Numbered from the stretch's first letter, positions 1 to 9,326 are shown. The stretch is 59,929 bases of DNA from Caballeronia pedi (GCF_001544915.2 NZ_FCOE02000044.1:1-59929), one strand, 5' to 3'. Notes: a model not told the origin generated them from the letters alone. Made by a program: numbers and translations.

Positions 1-76
1 GAGTCCCGTGCAATACAGAACTCAGGCCTCGGCTACCCGCTAGAATTTAACCGTCCAACTTCGTGGGGTCAGTTCA
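1..76 (+). mobile_element. 3' end of an IS3-family-like insertion sequence, truncated by the window edge
   Basis: The first 76 bases are the exact reverse complement of 59853-59928. Read inward from the junction at 76, the terminus begins TGAACTGACCCC, a terminal-repeat style typical of the IS3 family (IS150-like). Bases 2-43 read as the last 13 codons of an ORF, SPVQYRTQASATR, followed by TAG; this resembles the C-terminus of IS3-family OrfB transposases. The element ends 33 bp after the trmB stop codon, so trmB is intact. The rest of the transposase lies outside the window. The subgroup is inferred from memory of the family, not from a search. Confidence 0.8.
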
Positions 77-109
77 CTTGCCGTGGCGTTTGCGTTTGTG
101 CCGAGCGGT

Positions 110-856
110 TCAGCGGCGGCGGAACATCAGATCCCACACGCCGTGTCCGAGCTTGAGTCCCCGTCGCTCGAACTTCGTGACGGGGCGAAAATCCGGGCGT
201 GGCGCATAGCCGTCCGCGGTGTTTTCCAGCGCGCTTTCCGCCGAAAGGACTTCCAGCATCTGCTCGGCATAGTTCTGCCAGTCGGTCGCGAGATGAATGT
301 AGGCGCCCGGCTTCATGCGCGACACGAGCAACGCGACGAACTTCGGCTGAATCAGACGGCGCTTGTGATGACGCGCCTTGTGCCACGGATCGGGGAAGTA
401 GATATGCACGCCGTCGAGGCTGTCCGGCGCGATCATGTGTTCGAGCACTTCGACTGCGTCGTGCTGAAGGATGCGGATATTAGCGAGCCCTTGCTCGCCG
501 ATCAGCTTCAGCAGCGCGCCGACGCCCGGCTCATGCACTTCCACGCCGATGAAGTCATCGCCCGGACGCGTGGCCGCGATCTCCGCCGTGGTCGCGCCCA
601 TGCCGAAGCCGATTTCCAGCACGCGCGGCGCCTTGCGGTCGAACAGCGCGTCCCAGTCGCCGGGTTGCGGCGTGTAGGGCACGACGAAGCGCGGGCCGAG
701 TTCGTCGATCGCGCGTTGCTGCCCCGGCGACACGCGGCCCGCGCGGGTGACGAAGCTGCGGATGCGGCGATGGCGCAGCGTGGCGTTCGCGTCTGTTTCG
801 GGGGGGACGTCGTTTTCGATGCCGTCGTCGGCGTCGTCCTGAGGATCGTGGTTCAT
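110..856 (-). CDS. trmB: tRNA (guanine-N7-)-methyltransferase
   Basis: Uses S-adenosylmethionine to form m7G46 in the variable loop of cytoplasmic tRNAs. The 248-residue product has the SAM-binding glycine motif EIGFGMG at residues 81-87 and the TrmB signature PDPWHKARHHKRR at about 155-167, followed by the conserved LATDW near the C-terminus. An N-terminal extension of about 45 residues (acidic, then basic) is usual for beta-proteobacterial members. The start ATG at 856 lies about 65 bp downstream of the tRNA-Gly gene on the same strand. An IS terminus begins 33 bp beyond the stop codon, so the gene is complete but its normal downstream neighbour is cut off from view. Confidence 0.96.
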   Translation of the reverse strand: MNHDPQDDADDGIENDVPPETDANATLRHRRIRSFVTRAGRVSPGQQRAIDELGPRFVVPYTPQPGDWDALFDRKAPRVLEIGFGMGATTAEIAATRPGDDFIGVEVHEPGVGALLKLIGEQGLANIRILQHDAVEVLEHMIAPDSLDGVHIYFPDPWHKARHHKRRLIQPKFVALLVSRMKPGAYIHLATDWQNYAEQMLEVLSAESALENTADGYAPRPDFRPVTKFERRGLKLGHGVWDLMFRRR

Positions 857-877
857 GGCGAGCGATGCTGGAAACTA

Positions 878-910
878 AAAAGCCGCCCAAACGTGACTTG
901 GGGCGGCTTT
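878..910 (-). terminator. Intrinsic terminator after tRNA-Gly
   Basis: A 10-bp stem, AAAGCCGCCC paired with GGGCGGCTTT, is followed on the minus strand by a T tract. It lies 12 bp beyond the tRNA 3' end, between the tRNA and trmB. Confidence 0.85.
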
Positions 911-921
911 CGCTGGGATTC

Positions 922-996
922 TGGAGCGGGCGATGGGAATCGAACCCACGTCTGTAGCTTGGGAAGCTACGGTAATAGCCATTATACGACGCCCGC
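922..996 (-). tRNA. tRNA-Gly (anticodon CCC)
   Basis: Read on the minus strand, the acceptor GCGGGCG pairs with CGCCCGC, followed by discriminator T and an encoded CCA. The anticodon arm GTAGC-TTCCCAA-GCTAC places CCC at positions 34-36. The T arm contains GGTTCGATTCC. Length is 75 nt with CCA. It decodes GGG and is followed by its own terminator at 878-910. Confidence 0.95.
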
Positions 997-1053
997 ATGA
1001 GGCGGCTATTGTAAGCGCAACGCGTCCCGAGGCGCAATCGCGCCCGCTGGCGC

Positions 1054-1614
1054 TCAGATGCCGAAGAGCGTCATCGAGACCGCCATGCGCGTCACCACCA
1101 TCAACAGCACCTGCACGATCACGAACAGCAGGATCGGCGAGAGATCGATGCCGCCCAGGCGCGGCAGAATGCGGCGCAGCGGATCGAGGAACGGCGCGGT
1201 GATCTGGTAGAGCAGCGGCATCGCCGGCGACTGCGGGTTGAGCCACGACAGCAGCGCCATCAGGATCGTCACCCAGATGATCAGGTTCAGCGCCCATTTG
1301 ACGACGGTCAGCAATGCGACGAGCAGAAGCATCGGCACCATGAGCGTCGGGTCGATGCCCGCGAGCACGACCATCAGCGTCACATAGACAGCCGACGCAA
1401 TGAAGGCCGCGAGAATGCTGGCCCAGTCGATCTTGCCGCCAGGCAGGATCTTGCGCAGCGGCAGCACGAGCCAGTTGGTCGCCTGCATCACGGCATTCGA
1501 GACGGGGTTGTAGGGCGGCATGCGTACGACCTGCATCCACGCGCGCAGCAGAAGCGCCGCGCCGAACAGGGTGAACAGGGTATTGAGCAGAAAACGGGCG
1601 ATCTCGCCGAACAT
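1054..1614 (-). CDS. yggT: YggT family integral membrane protein
   Basis: A 186-residue hydrophobic protein with about four to five membrane segments arranged as two copies of the YggT unit. Each copy has a membrane helix followed by an NPV or NPQSP-type loop; PYNPVSNAVMQATN lies near residue 34 and LNPQSPAMPLLYQIT near residue 125. Family members are inner-membrane proteins linked to osmotic tolerance and, in many bacteria, found beside proC or division genes; the exact role is not settled. The start ATG at 1614 is the first in frame. No proC is visible upstream here. The tRNA-Gly gene follows 57 bp downstream. Confidence 0.9.
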   Translation of the reverse strand: MFGEIARFLLNTLFTLFGAALLLRAWMQVVRMPPYNPVSNAVMQATNWLVLPLRKILPGGKIDWASILAAFIASAVYVTLMVVLAGIDPTLMVPMLLLVALLTVVKWALNLIIWVTILMALLSWLNPQSPAMPLLYQITAPFLDPLRRILPRLGGIDLSPILLFVIVQVLLMVVTRMAVSMTLFGI

Positions 1615-2350
1615 CTCGGGTCCTCTAGGATGCGTGGGGTCGTTAAAGCGAAAGGTTGAAGAAGGCGAAGGCTAGCGAGTCAAGCGTCGCCCGCCGGGGG
1701 TGTCGATATCGACGAGGCCGTCCGCGCGGCGCGAATGGTGGATGCTGACCTTGATCATTGTTCGTTCTCTGGACTTGAGTATCGTGCCGGAGGCATCGCG
1801 GCGCGGCGCCTGGATTCCCCGCCCGCCAAATCGTCTGGTGGGATGCGCCGGACGTCACCTTATCATGGCTTTAAAGCAGCTTGGGGACGTTGTCGCACGT
1901 GCCGCGCGCGATTCTTCGCGCGAATGCATGAAAGGCTGACGAAAGCTATGTGCAAGCCGGTTTGCACGGTGCGCGCCAGCATCGGAAAACCCTAGTGTTG
2001 CCAATTTGAGACGATCTCGGAAAAGCGTATTTCATGCAAAACTGGCAGGATATAAAGACAGAAAGCGAAAAGGCGAAACGGCAGGACGGATGCAAATGTG
2101 TTTCCCGCCGGACACGCGAACGGATAAGAACAAGGGCTTTTTTTAACGCGGAGGTGTGTATCGAAACGGCATGCTTTCTGCTGAATGTGGTTTAACGCAC
2201 ATCGATGTGAAGACTTGGTTTCTTTGCGAACATCGATGTACGGACAGGGCGCTCAATATCAAAGAGAAGACGGATTCAGCGGGATAGAACGTGCGGTCCG
2301 AGGCCGCCGGGCTTCCCTTGGGGTTTCATTCGCTACGTTCGGAGGTCGCC
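1615..2350. other. Long intergenic region without a convincing gene
   Basis: About 735 bp between yggT and a 53-codon ORF. Short ORFs exist on both strands, including a 28-codon minus-strand frame beginning near 1759, but none has a recognisable domain or clear ribosome site. The stretch 1990-2200 is noticeably AT-richer than its surroundings. Two copies of the palindrome ACATCGATGT lie at 2199-2208 and 2230-2239. The region probably carries promoters for yggT (minus) and for the small gene at 2351 (plus). Confidence 0.6.
2198..2240. promoter_or_regulatory. Pair of identical ACATCGATGT palindromes
   Basis: ACATCGATGT occurs at 2199-2208 (extended to CACATCGATGTG) and again at 2230-2239. The centres are 31 bp apart, close to three DNA helical turns, which suits two dimers binding the same face. 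They lie 110-150 bp upstream of the ATG at 2351. The binding protein is unknown; the operator role is an inference. Confidence 0.4.
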
Positions 2351-2512
2351 ATGAGCATTTTCTCTTATCGAAAGCATCTGCGATTCTTGAGCCAGGCCCA
2401 GCGTCGCCGCTGGTGGGACCAGAAGAAGCGTCTGACGCCGCGGGTCGTGATCGGCGCGGCTTATGTGCCGCCGAACGTCACGCGTGAGTTTGCCTACGTC
2501 AAAGTGGGCTGA
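2351..2512 (+). CDS. Small basic protein of unknown function (53 aa)
   Basis: ATG at 2351 is preceded by a strong ribosome site (GGAGG at 2340-2344) and the frame ends just before a 15-bp-stem terminator. That gives a compact, free-standing gene. The product is rich in Arg, Lys and aromatic residues (SYRKHLRFL, RRRWWDQKKR), has no membrane segment or signal peptide, and matches no family I recognise. A longer in-frame upstream start exists at 2291 but lacks a comparable ribosome site. Two palindromes upstream suggest regulated expression. Confidence 0.6.
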   Translation: MSIFSYRKHLRFLSQAQRRRWWDQKKRLTPRVVIGAAYVPPNVTREFAYVKVG

Positions 2513-2549
2513 ATCAAACACTAGCTTCGGGTAATTCGCGTAATACATT

Positions 2550-2586
2550 AAAAGCCCCGCCGGACGGATTGTCCGGCGGGGCTTTT
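2550..2586. terminator. Strong bidirectional intrinsic terminator
   Basis: A perfect 15-bp stem (AAAGCCCCGCCGGAC with its complement) at 2551-2585 around a 5-nt loop, flanked by an A run and a T run. It ends the 53-aa gene transcript. The next 265 bases (2587-2851) hold no gene; they carry the presumed promoter of the 2852 gene, with an AT-rich stretch at 2735-2800. Confidence 0.9.
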
Positions 2587-2851
2587 CCATTGTTTTGTAA
2601 TTAGACGTTACGCGCTTTTTATCGCTTGCCGACGGGTTCGCGCGCCGCGTCGCGCTGAAGTCCGCCGAACGGTCGATCGGAGCGCGGTTGCACGCGCGCT
2701 CCGGCTTACACATTCGCATGCGCGTTAAGGAACTTGCAATTTGCAACAAATGGCTTCTGCGACTGGCGCGCTTTTTCGATAAATTGTTTTCATACCGTCG
2801 CTCGTGAGCCGTGCAGACCGGCCAACACGCGAAGCGGCGAGGAGAACGAAA

Positions 2852-3172
2852 GTGAAAAAGCTCGGTGGTCTTTTGGTTGCTGGCGCGCTCGGCGTGGGTT
2901 TCGCCACTGTTGCGCAAGCGCATGTTTCGGTCGGCGTGGGTATCGGGGTGCCGGCCTATCCGGTGTATGCCGCGCCGCCCGCGCCCGTCTATATGGCTCC
3001 GCCGCAGCCGGTGTATGTGGCGCCGCCTCCGCCTGTCGTGTACGCGCCGCCGCCCGCGGTGGTCGTCGGCGGTTATGGCGGATACGGTTATTACGGCCGT
3101 CCGTACTATGGCCGCCCTTACTACGGGCATCACGGCTATTACCGGCACGGGCCGGGCTACTGGCGCCATTAA
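2852..3172 (+). CDS. Exported proline/glycine/tyrosine-rich small protein
   Basis: The GTG at 2852 (VKKLGGLLVAGAL) is chosen because GAGGAG lies just upstream (2839-2844) and the product then begins with a clean signal peptide cleaved after VAQA, around residue 22. The mature part is low complexity: repeated AYPVYAAPP / VYVAPPPP units in the middle and a GGYGGYGYYGRPYYG segment near the C-terminus, ending HGPGYWRH. Such short exported PXXP/GY-rich proteins are common in Burkholderia envelopes, but no biochemical role is established that I can name. A terminator follows at 3195-3224. Confidence 0.75.
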   Translation: MKKLGGLLVAGALGVGFATVAQAHVSVGVGIGVPAYPVYAAPPAPVYMAPPQPVYVAPPPPVVYAPPPAVVVGGYGGYGYYGRPYYGRPYYGHHGYYRHGPGYWRH

Positions 3173-3194
3173 GCGGTCCGCCGGATAAAACAGA

Positions 3195-3224
3195 AAGGCG
3201 ATGCGAGCATGCATCGCCTTTTTG
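3195..3224 (+). terminator. Intrinsic terminator
   Basis: A 10-bp stem AAGGCGATGC / GCATCGCCTT with a 6-nt loop is followed by a T tract, 22 bp after the stop codon of the exported small protein. Confidence 0.88.
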
Positions 3225-3273
3225 TTTGGGCGTGGGAAAATGGTGTCCCTCTTCGCCTCGCAGGCCGACTCCG

Positions 3274-4239
<966 letters not shown>

Positions 4240-4249
4240 CGCCGCATTT

Positions 4250-4918
4250 TCACGATGCCGCGTGGACGATCAGATCGCGGTAGCCATTGACGATCACGCT
4301 ATACGAGAAGTAAGCGAAGAGCACTGCGGACATGACGTGGCAGGCGCGCAGAAGCCGGGTTCCGGCGCGCTTTCTGCCGTGGCTCGCGAGCGTGCAGATG
4401 AAGATCGTCCAGCCGAGCCCGCCGGCGAAGAAGCCGATCAGAAACACCGAAGCGCTCACGGGACTCGTCGCGCCGCTCTTCGCGATCAGCGCGCCGCCCA
4501 CCGCCGCGAACCACAGAATCGCACTCGGCGATGAAACCGCCAGCAGGCATCCGCGCACGAAGCTTTTCCAGTGCGCGGGCAGCGGCGCGCAGAAATCCGC
4601 TTCGCCTTCGACGGGCGGCGCGGTCGCGGGATTGAGCGCCTCGCGCGCCATCTTCCAGGTCAGAAAGAGCAGCACGATCGCCCCGCCGATCCACACGACC
4701 CAGCGCACGGCGGAAAACTGCAGCAACGCCGACATGCCGGCCAGCGCGAGCGCCGCATAGAACAGATCGCCGAAACACGTTCCCAGGCCGAGCACGAGCC
4801 CCGGCCTGAAGCCATGCGAAAGCGCGAGCGAAATGATCGCGACATTGGCGATCCCGATATCCAGACACAAAGACAGCGACAGAAAAAAACCGTCCGACAG
4901 CAGCGACCACGAATGCAT
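4250..4918 (-). CDS. LysE/RhtB family amino acid exporter
   Basis: A 222-residue membrane protein with about five to six helices and the LysE-type N-terminus DGFFLSLSLCLDIGIANVAII. Family members export amino acids such as lysine, threonine or homoserine across the inner membrane. The start ATG at 4918 (MHSWSLL) is chosen because it falls 8 bp after the stop of the asparaginase gene, giving a tight operon; the longer start at 4954 would overlap that gene. Placement after an asparaginase suggests export of an amino acid product, which is inference. Confidence 0.87.
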   Translation of the reverse strand: MHSWSLLSDGFFLSLSLCLDIGIANVAIISLALSHGFRPGLVLGLGTCFGDLFYAALALAGMSALLQFSAVRWVVWIGGAIVLLFLTWKMAREALNPATAPPVEGEADFCAPLPAHWKSFVRGCLLAVSSPSAILWFAAVGGALIAKSGATSPVSASVFLIGFFAGGLGWTIFICTLASHGRKRAGTRLLRACHVMSAVLFAYFSYSVIVNGYRDLIVHAAS

Positions 4919-4925
4919 GTTGTTA

Positions 4926-5918
4926 TTAATGATTGTGAAGCGTGAAGCTGACATCGAGGCGGCCGGTCGGCACGCTCATCGTGTTGCGCGTCATTGGATT
5001 ACGGAAGGCGGCGAGCGCATCGCGTTGCCGCTCTGTGCCGATGCCGAGCAGATCGAGCACATGCACGACGACCGCGTTGAGCACCGACGTGTTGCCGTCC
5101 TCGACCTTCACCGCGATGCCGAGCGCACCGTGCTCGCGCCGCACGCCGATCGCATAGCTCGCGTCCGCACCCGTCTTGCCGACGAGTTCGCCGCCGAACG
5201 CCTGCATCAGCAGCGTGCAGAAGCGCCCCTCGCCCGCGACGAGTTCGGGATACGACGTCATCGCGCGATGGATGCGGGCAAGCGGCGAGCCCTCGGACGC
5301 AGCGGCGATCTTCAGATAGAGCCGCGCGAGACGTTCGAGCGGGAAGGCGGGCGTCGGCAGATTGCAGCCGTCGATGGCCCATTGCACTTCGTCGTCGGCG
5401 AGATCGACGGCGCGCGCCATCGTGCGCTTCACATGCGCTTGCAGCGGATGCTCTGGCAAGTGGTAATCGGCAAGCGATGCGTTCATCGCCCGCGCGCCCG
5501 CCAGCATGCCGGCGTGCTTGCCGGAGCAGTTGCTGCAAACAGCCGTCGGCGTGAAGTCGCGTCTGATCCAGTCTTTGTAGACCGCTTCGGAGATCGGCGG
5601 ATGGCCGCCGCAGCGCAGATCGCTCTCGCTCGCGTTCGACCGGGCGAGCATCGCCCGCGCGCGCTCGATATGACGCGGCTCGCTGCTGTGCGAGCCGCAC
5701 ATCAGCGCGAGGTCTTCGTCGCTGAAACCGAAGCGCGCGAGCGCGCCCGTTTCGATGACCGCGAGCGCCTGCGCGGGCTTCGCCGCCGAGCGCGGCAGCG
5801 TCACGCGATAAGGATCGCCGAAGGAATGCACGAGACGTCCATCCGCATCGACGACCGCGACGTGCGCCGCATGCGTGTTCTCGACGACGTCGCCGCGATA
5901 GAGCGTGGCCGCGATCAT
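4926..5918 (-). CDS. L-asparaginase II family protein (Rhizobium etli type)
   Basis: A 330-residue protein of the PF06089 family, related to the R. etli inducible asparaginase and distinct from E. coli AnsA/AnsB. Visible signatures are a serine-lysine pair in PRSAAKPAQ (Ser44, Lys47), MCGSHSSE (73-80), CGGHPP (103-108) and CSNCSGKHAGM (128-138), the last being the metal-binding Cys/Lys segment in structurally studied members. The reaction would be asparagine to aspartate plus ammonia. The start ATG overlaps the ubiD stop codon by 4 bp (ATGA), indicating translational coupling in a ubiD-asparaginase-lysE operon. Confidence 0.9.
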   Translation of the reverse strand: MIAATLYRGDVVENTHAAHVAVVDADGRLVHSFGDPYRVTLPRSAAKPAQALAVIETGALARFGFSDEDLALMCGSHSSEPRHIERARAMLARSNASESDLRCGGHPPISEAVYKDWIRRDFTPTAVCSNCSGKHAGMLAGARAMNASLADYHLPEHPLQAHVKRTMARAVDLADDEVQWAIDGCNLPTPAFPLERLARLYLKIAAASEGSPLARIHRAMTSYPELVAGEGRFCTLLMQAFGGELVGKTGADASYAIGVRREHGALGIAVKVEDGNTSVLNAVVVHVLDLLGIGTERQRDALAAFRNPMTRNTMSVPTGRLDVSFTLHNH

Positions 5919-7516
5919 GATTTATCCAGTCCGAGTTCGTTCCACAGCGCATCGACGCGACGCTTCACGGCTTCGTCCATCACGATCGGGCGGCCCCATT
6001 CGCGCGTCGTTTCACCGGGCCACTTGTTGGTCGCGTCGAGCCCCATCTTCGAGCCGAGTCCCGCGACCGGCGAGGCGAAGTCGAGATAGTCGATCGGCGT
6101 GTTGTCGACCATCACGGTGTCGCGCGTCGGATCGACACGCGTCGTGATCGCCCAGATGACTTCGTTCCAGTCGCGCACGTTCACGTCTTCATCCACCACG
6201 ATGATGAACTTCGTATACATGAACTGCCGCAGAAAGCTCCACACGCCGAACATCACGCGCTTCGCGTGGCCGGGGTAGCTCTTCTTCATCTGCACGATCG
6301 CCATGCGATAGCTGCAGCCCTCGGGCGGCAGATAGAAATCGGTGATCTCGCTGAACTGCTTCTGCAGCAGCGGCACGAATACTTCGTTCAGCGCGACGCC
6401 GAGCACGGCGGGCTCGTCGGGCGGTTTGCCGGTGTAGGTGGAATGGAACACGGCGTCGCGGCGCATCGTGATTTTCTCGACGGTGAAGACCGGAAACCAT
6501 TCCTGTTCGTTGTAGTAACCGGTGTGATCGCCGTACGGCCCTTCGAGCGCGTGCTCGTACTTCGCGGCGGCGCCAGCCGACGGACGTAGCGGCGCGCCTG
6601 CGGGCGCGGGCGGCGGCGCGCCGTCCTGCGGATAGATGAAGCCTTCGAGCACGATCTCGGCGCGCGCCGGCACCTGCAGCGTATCGACGCCCGGCGTCAG
6701 ACACTTCGCGAGTTCGGTGCGCGAGCCGCGCAGCAGGCCGGCGAACTGATATTCGGACAACGAATCGGGCACCGGCGTCACGGCGCCGAGGATCGTCGCG
6801 GGATCGGCGCCGAGCACGACCGCGACCGGGTATGGCTTGCCGGGATTCGCCAGCGCGAATTCGCGGAAGTCGAGCGCGCCGCCGCGATGCGCGAGCCAGC
6901 GCATGATGAGCTTGTTGCGCCCGATCAACTGCTGCCGGTAGATGCCGAGATTCTGGCGCGGCTTGTTCGGCCCGCGCGTGACGGTGAGGCCCCAGGTGAG
7001 CAGCGGTCCGGCGTCGCCGGGCCAGCAGGTCTGTATCGGCAGCCGATGGAGATCGACGTCGTTGCCTTCCCACACCACTTCCTGACAGGGCGGCGCGCTG
7101 ACCGTTTTCGGTGCCATGTCCCAGACGGCCTTCGCGAGCGAGAGCAGCTTGCCCGCGTCCTTGAGGCCTTTCGGCGGCTCCGGTTCCTTGAGCGCGGAGA
7201 GCAGCCTGCCGACATCGCGCAGCGAGCTGAGCGCGGCGACGTCGCTGCCGAGGCTGACATCGGCGCCGCTCTGCGCTTCCGTTTCGATACCCATGCCGAG
7301 CGCGACGCGCCGGGTCGTGCCGAACAAGTTGGCGAGCACGGGCATCGTGTGGCCGGTGGGCGCTTCGAAGAGCAACGCTGGGCCGCTCGCGCGCAATACG
7401 CGGTCCGAGATTTCGGTGATTTCGAGAACGGGAGAGACGGGCTGCCGAATGCGGCGCAGTTCGCCGAGCGCTTCGAGGCGGGCGGTGAAGTCGCGCAGAT
7501 CTTTATATTTCATCAA
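5915..7516 (-). CDS. ubiD: 4-hydroxy-3-polyprenylbenzoate decarboxylase
   Basis: UbiD uses prenylated FMN to decarboxylate the ubiquinone precursor. The 533-residue product begins MKYKDLRDFTARLEALGELRRI and carries conserved family blocks, including a central LTWGLTVTRGPNKPRQNLGIYR segment, EGPYGDHTGYYNEQEWFPV, and VVDEDVNVRDWNEVIWAI followed by TRVDPTRD near the C-terminus. A proline-rich insertion near residue 305 (GAPPPAPAGAP) is lineage-specific. The start is one of two adjacent ATG codons at 7516/7513. It heads the operon with the asparaginase gene. No ubiX is in the window. Confidence 0.95.
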   Translation of the reverse strand: MMKYKDLRDFTARLEALGELRRIRQPVSPVLEITEISDRVLRASGPALLFEAPTGHTMPVLANLFGTTRRVALGMGIETEAQSGADVSLGSDVAALSSLRDVGRLLSALKEPEPPKGLKDAGKLLSLAKAVWDMAPKTVSAPPCQEVVWEGNDVDLHRLPIQTCWPGDAGPLLTWGLTVTRGPNKPRQNLGIYRQQLIGRNKLIMRWLAHRGGALDFREFALANPGKPYPVAVVLGADPATILGAVTPVPDSLSEYQFAGLLRGSRTELAKCLTPGVDTLQVPARAEIVLEGFIYPQDGAPPPAPAGAPLRPSAGAAAKYEHALEGPYGDHTGYYNEQEWFPVFTVEKITMRRDAVFHSTYTGKPPDEPAVLGVALNEVFVPLLQKQFSEITDFYLPPEGCSYRMAIVQMKKSYPGHAKRVMFGVWSFLRQFMYTKFIIVVDEDVNVRDWNEVIWAITTRVDPTRDTVMVDNTPIDYLDFASPVAGLGSKMGLDATNKWPGETTREWGRPIVMDEAVKRRVDALWNELGLDKS

Positions 7517-7735
7517 TAGTCGGAATAGGGCTCGAAGGACTCGAAGGCGCCCGACGCACGCGGTGAAGGGCCGGGACGGCTGCGCGCTAGGCGATTGTCG
7601 ATTTTACCTGCGCCGGCGTCCGTGCGTTGGGGGACATTCAGCAAATTCCGGTTCGAAAGGCCCGTGAGACGTGCTTTTCGGGCGCTGAACGCTGTTCAAT
7701 ATAACTGTAAGTAATTGAAACAGAAGTCTATAGCA

Positions 7736-7763
7736 TTGACGGATCATTAAACCCTGATAGAAT
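7736..7763 (+). promoter_or_regulatory. Sigma-70-type promoter for the leader RNA
   Basis: TTGACG (7736-7741), 16-bp spacer, TAGAAT (7758-7763). Transcription would start near 7770 and run into the terminated leader upstream of the lytic transglycosylase gene. Confidence 0.65.
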
Positions 7764-7769
7764 CGCCTC

Positions 7770-7904
7770 ACACCCATTGCAGGTTTTGAAAGTTTTTACC
7801 TTCGCCTCAGGTTTTTTCAGACGCACGTGCGTCGCCTGCGCCGCTCCTGCCCGGCGATTCATGGCTGTTGGTTGTCCTTGCCGGCGTTTGACACGCCGGT
7901 TTTT
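7770..7904 (+). ncRNA. Candidate terminated leader RNA or small RNA (about 135 nt)
   Basis: A good -35/-10 pair at 7736-7763 and an intrinsic terminator at 7881-7904 bracket a stretch with no plausible coding frame. It contains the perfect palindrome GACGCACGTGCGTC around 7819-7832, two U-rich unpaired stretches (GTTTTT, GGTTTTTTC) and a GC-rich 3' half. It could be an independent sRNA or an attenuator for the transglycosylase gene, whose ATG lies about 205 nt beyond the terminator. I do not recognise it as a known Rfam family. Confidence 0.5.
7881..7904 (+). terminator. Intrinsic terminator inside the leader region
   Basis: A 7-bp stem CCGGCGT / ACGCCGG with a 5-nt loop is followed by TTTTT. 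It lies about 205 bp upstream of the next start codon, so it ends a separate short transcript or acts as an attenuator. Confidence 0.75.
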
Positions 7905-8109
7905 CGCGTGGAAAGCCATGTGCGCATCCAGGGCATGCAGTTCGTGCCGCGCAACCGGTGGTCTTTGACCGGATCGGCTTTCCAGACGGCGCATGCCGTA
8001 TCCCCGATGCCGCTTACGCTTGCCAGGTGCGAGCGGTGTCTGATTTGTGTTTCGAATGCGTGTTCAATTCGTATTCATCTGCGCAAATCATGCAACATTG
8101 GGAGTATCG

Positions 8110-9258
8110 ATGAACGCTTCATTCTGGTGGGGTTCCGACACCCGCGCCGCGCAGATCGTGCGTGTGGCGCTGCGTCGTGGACGCCGTTTGAGTCACCATC
8201 TCTTCGCCATCGTGGGCTGCGCGGCGGTCGTCAGCGCGCTCGCACTGTGGTTGCTGCCATCCTGGCGCACCACGTTTGCCGCAAAGATCATGCCGTTCGT
8301 GTCGGCGGCCGTGCAGGCCGGACCGGCGCGTCTGCTCGCGGGCCAGCCGCTGCCGCCGTTCGCGGCGGTACATCGCCCGCCGAGCGATCCGATGCTGCCC
8401 GAGAACCTCGCGGCCAACGCCGCAGCGGTCGAGTCCAAGGCGCCCGGCGCTGTCGTGCCGTCGCTCGGCGCGGCCGCCAGCGACGACGCCAGCACGCACC
8501 GGCTCACCGGCGGCATCAGCCTCGCAGTCTCGCCCAACGGGCTGGACCCGCGCACGATGCCGTCCGTCGGCATGCTCGCGAGCATGATTCCGGCGCAACG
8601 CGTCGTTGCCGATGCGCGTGACGACCGCGTGCTCGTCTCCACGCGCGAGCAGAAGCTCGTCGCGAACTTCATCGCGCGCCGTTATCGCGTGGCGGAAGAT
8701 CCGGTCAGCGAACTCGTGCGCGCCGCGTTCGACACCGGCCGCGAAGTCGGCCTCGATCCGCTGCTGCTGCTTTCCGTCATGGCGATCGAATCGGGCTTCA
8801 ATCCGTACGCCGAAAGCGGCGTGGGCGCACAGGGCCTGATGCAGGTGATGTCGAAGGTTCATTCCGACAAATTCCAGTACTTCGGCGGCTCGCACGCGGC
8901 GCTCGATCCGCTTGCGAACATCAAGGTCGGCGCGCTGGTGCTGAAGGACTGCATCGCGCGCGGTGGTTCGGTGGCGGGTGGTCTGCGCTACTACGTCGGC
9001 TCGACGACGCAGGACGACGGCGGCTACGGCGCCAAGGTGCTGGCCGAGCGTTCGCGCCTGCGCGATATCGCGCGCGGCCGCAATGTGCCGATCAATGCGC
9101 CGCAAGCGCCGGTTCAGGCCGCGCCGAAGCAGGTTTTGGCGTCGACGACCGCTGAAAAGCGCGTCCACGTGACGATCGACTCGGCGAAGAAGTCGGCATC
9201 GCAGGATGATGGCGACGGCGAAACGAAACACGTTGCGTCGGCGGAATTCGGCGCTTGA
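8110..9258 (+). CDS. Membrane-anchored lytic transglycosylase (SLT domain)
   Basis: A 382-residue protein. An N-terminal membrane segment lies at about residues 33-58 (HHLFAIVGCAAVVSALALWLL), followed by a long disordered linker and an SLT/goose-lysozyme-like domain from about 205 to 315. The catalytic glutamate sits in AIESGFNPYAES (Glu227), followed by GAQGLMQVM and, later, the GLRYYVGS helix typical of the fold. It would cleave glycan strands of periplasmic peptidoglycan. The start ATG at 8110 has GGGAG upstream; an upstream in-frame start at 8047 lacks a ribosome site. The upstream leader suggests post-initiation regulation. Confidence 0.9.
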   Translation: MNASFWWGSDTRAAQIVRVALRRGRRLSHHLFAIVGCAAVVSALALWLLPSWRTTFAAKIMPFVSAAVQAGPARLLAGQPLPPFAAVHRPPSDPMLPENLAANAAAVESKAPGAVVPSLGAAASDDASTHRLTGGISLAVSPNGLDPRTMPSVGMLASMIPAQRVVADARDDRVLVSTREQKLVANFIARRYRVAEDPVSELVRAAFDTGREVGLDPLLLLSVMAIESGFNPYAESGVGAQGLMQVMSKVHSDKFQYFGGSHAALDPLANIKVGALVLKDCIARGGSVAGGLRYYVGSTTQDDGGYGAKVLAERSRLRDIARGRNVPINAPQAPVQAAPKQVLASTTAEKRVHVTIDSAKKSASQDDGDGETKHVASAEFGA

Positions 9259-9278
9259 GATATTCGTCGGACGTAAAA

Positions 9279-9307
9279 GAAAAGGGCACCTCGCGGTGCC
9301 CTTTTTT
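9279..9307. terminator. Bidirectional intrinsic terminator
   Basis: AAGGGCACC / GGTGCCCTT stem with a TCGC loop, A run before and T run after. It sits between convergent genes, the transglycosylase (plus) and the aminotransferase (minus). Confidence 0.9.
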
Positions 9308-9326
9308 CTTGCCTGTTGCGTTCAGG

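Noticed and set aside
83..1000. A 305-codon frame antisense to trmB and the tRNA
   Set aside because: It crosses a tRNA and its terminator and has no domain.
1643..1858. 71-codon minus-strand ORF downstream of the yggT promoter region
   Set aside because: No ribosome site, no recognisable domain, and composition like a random high-GC frame.
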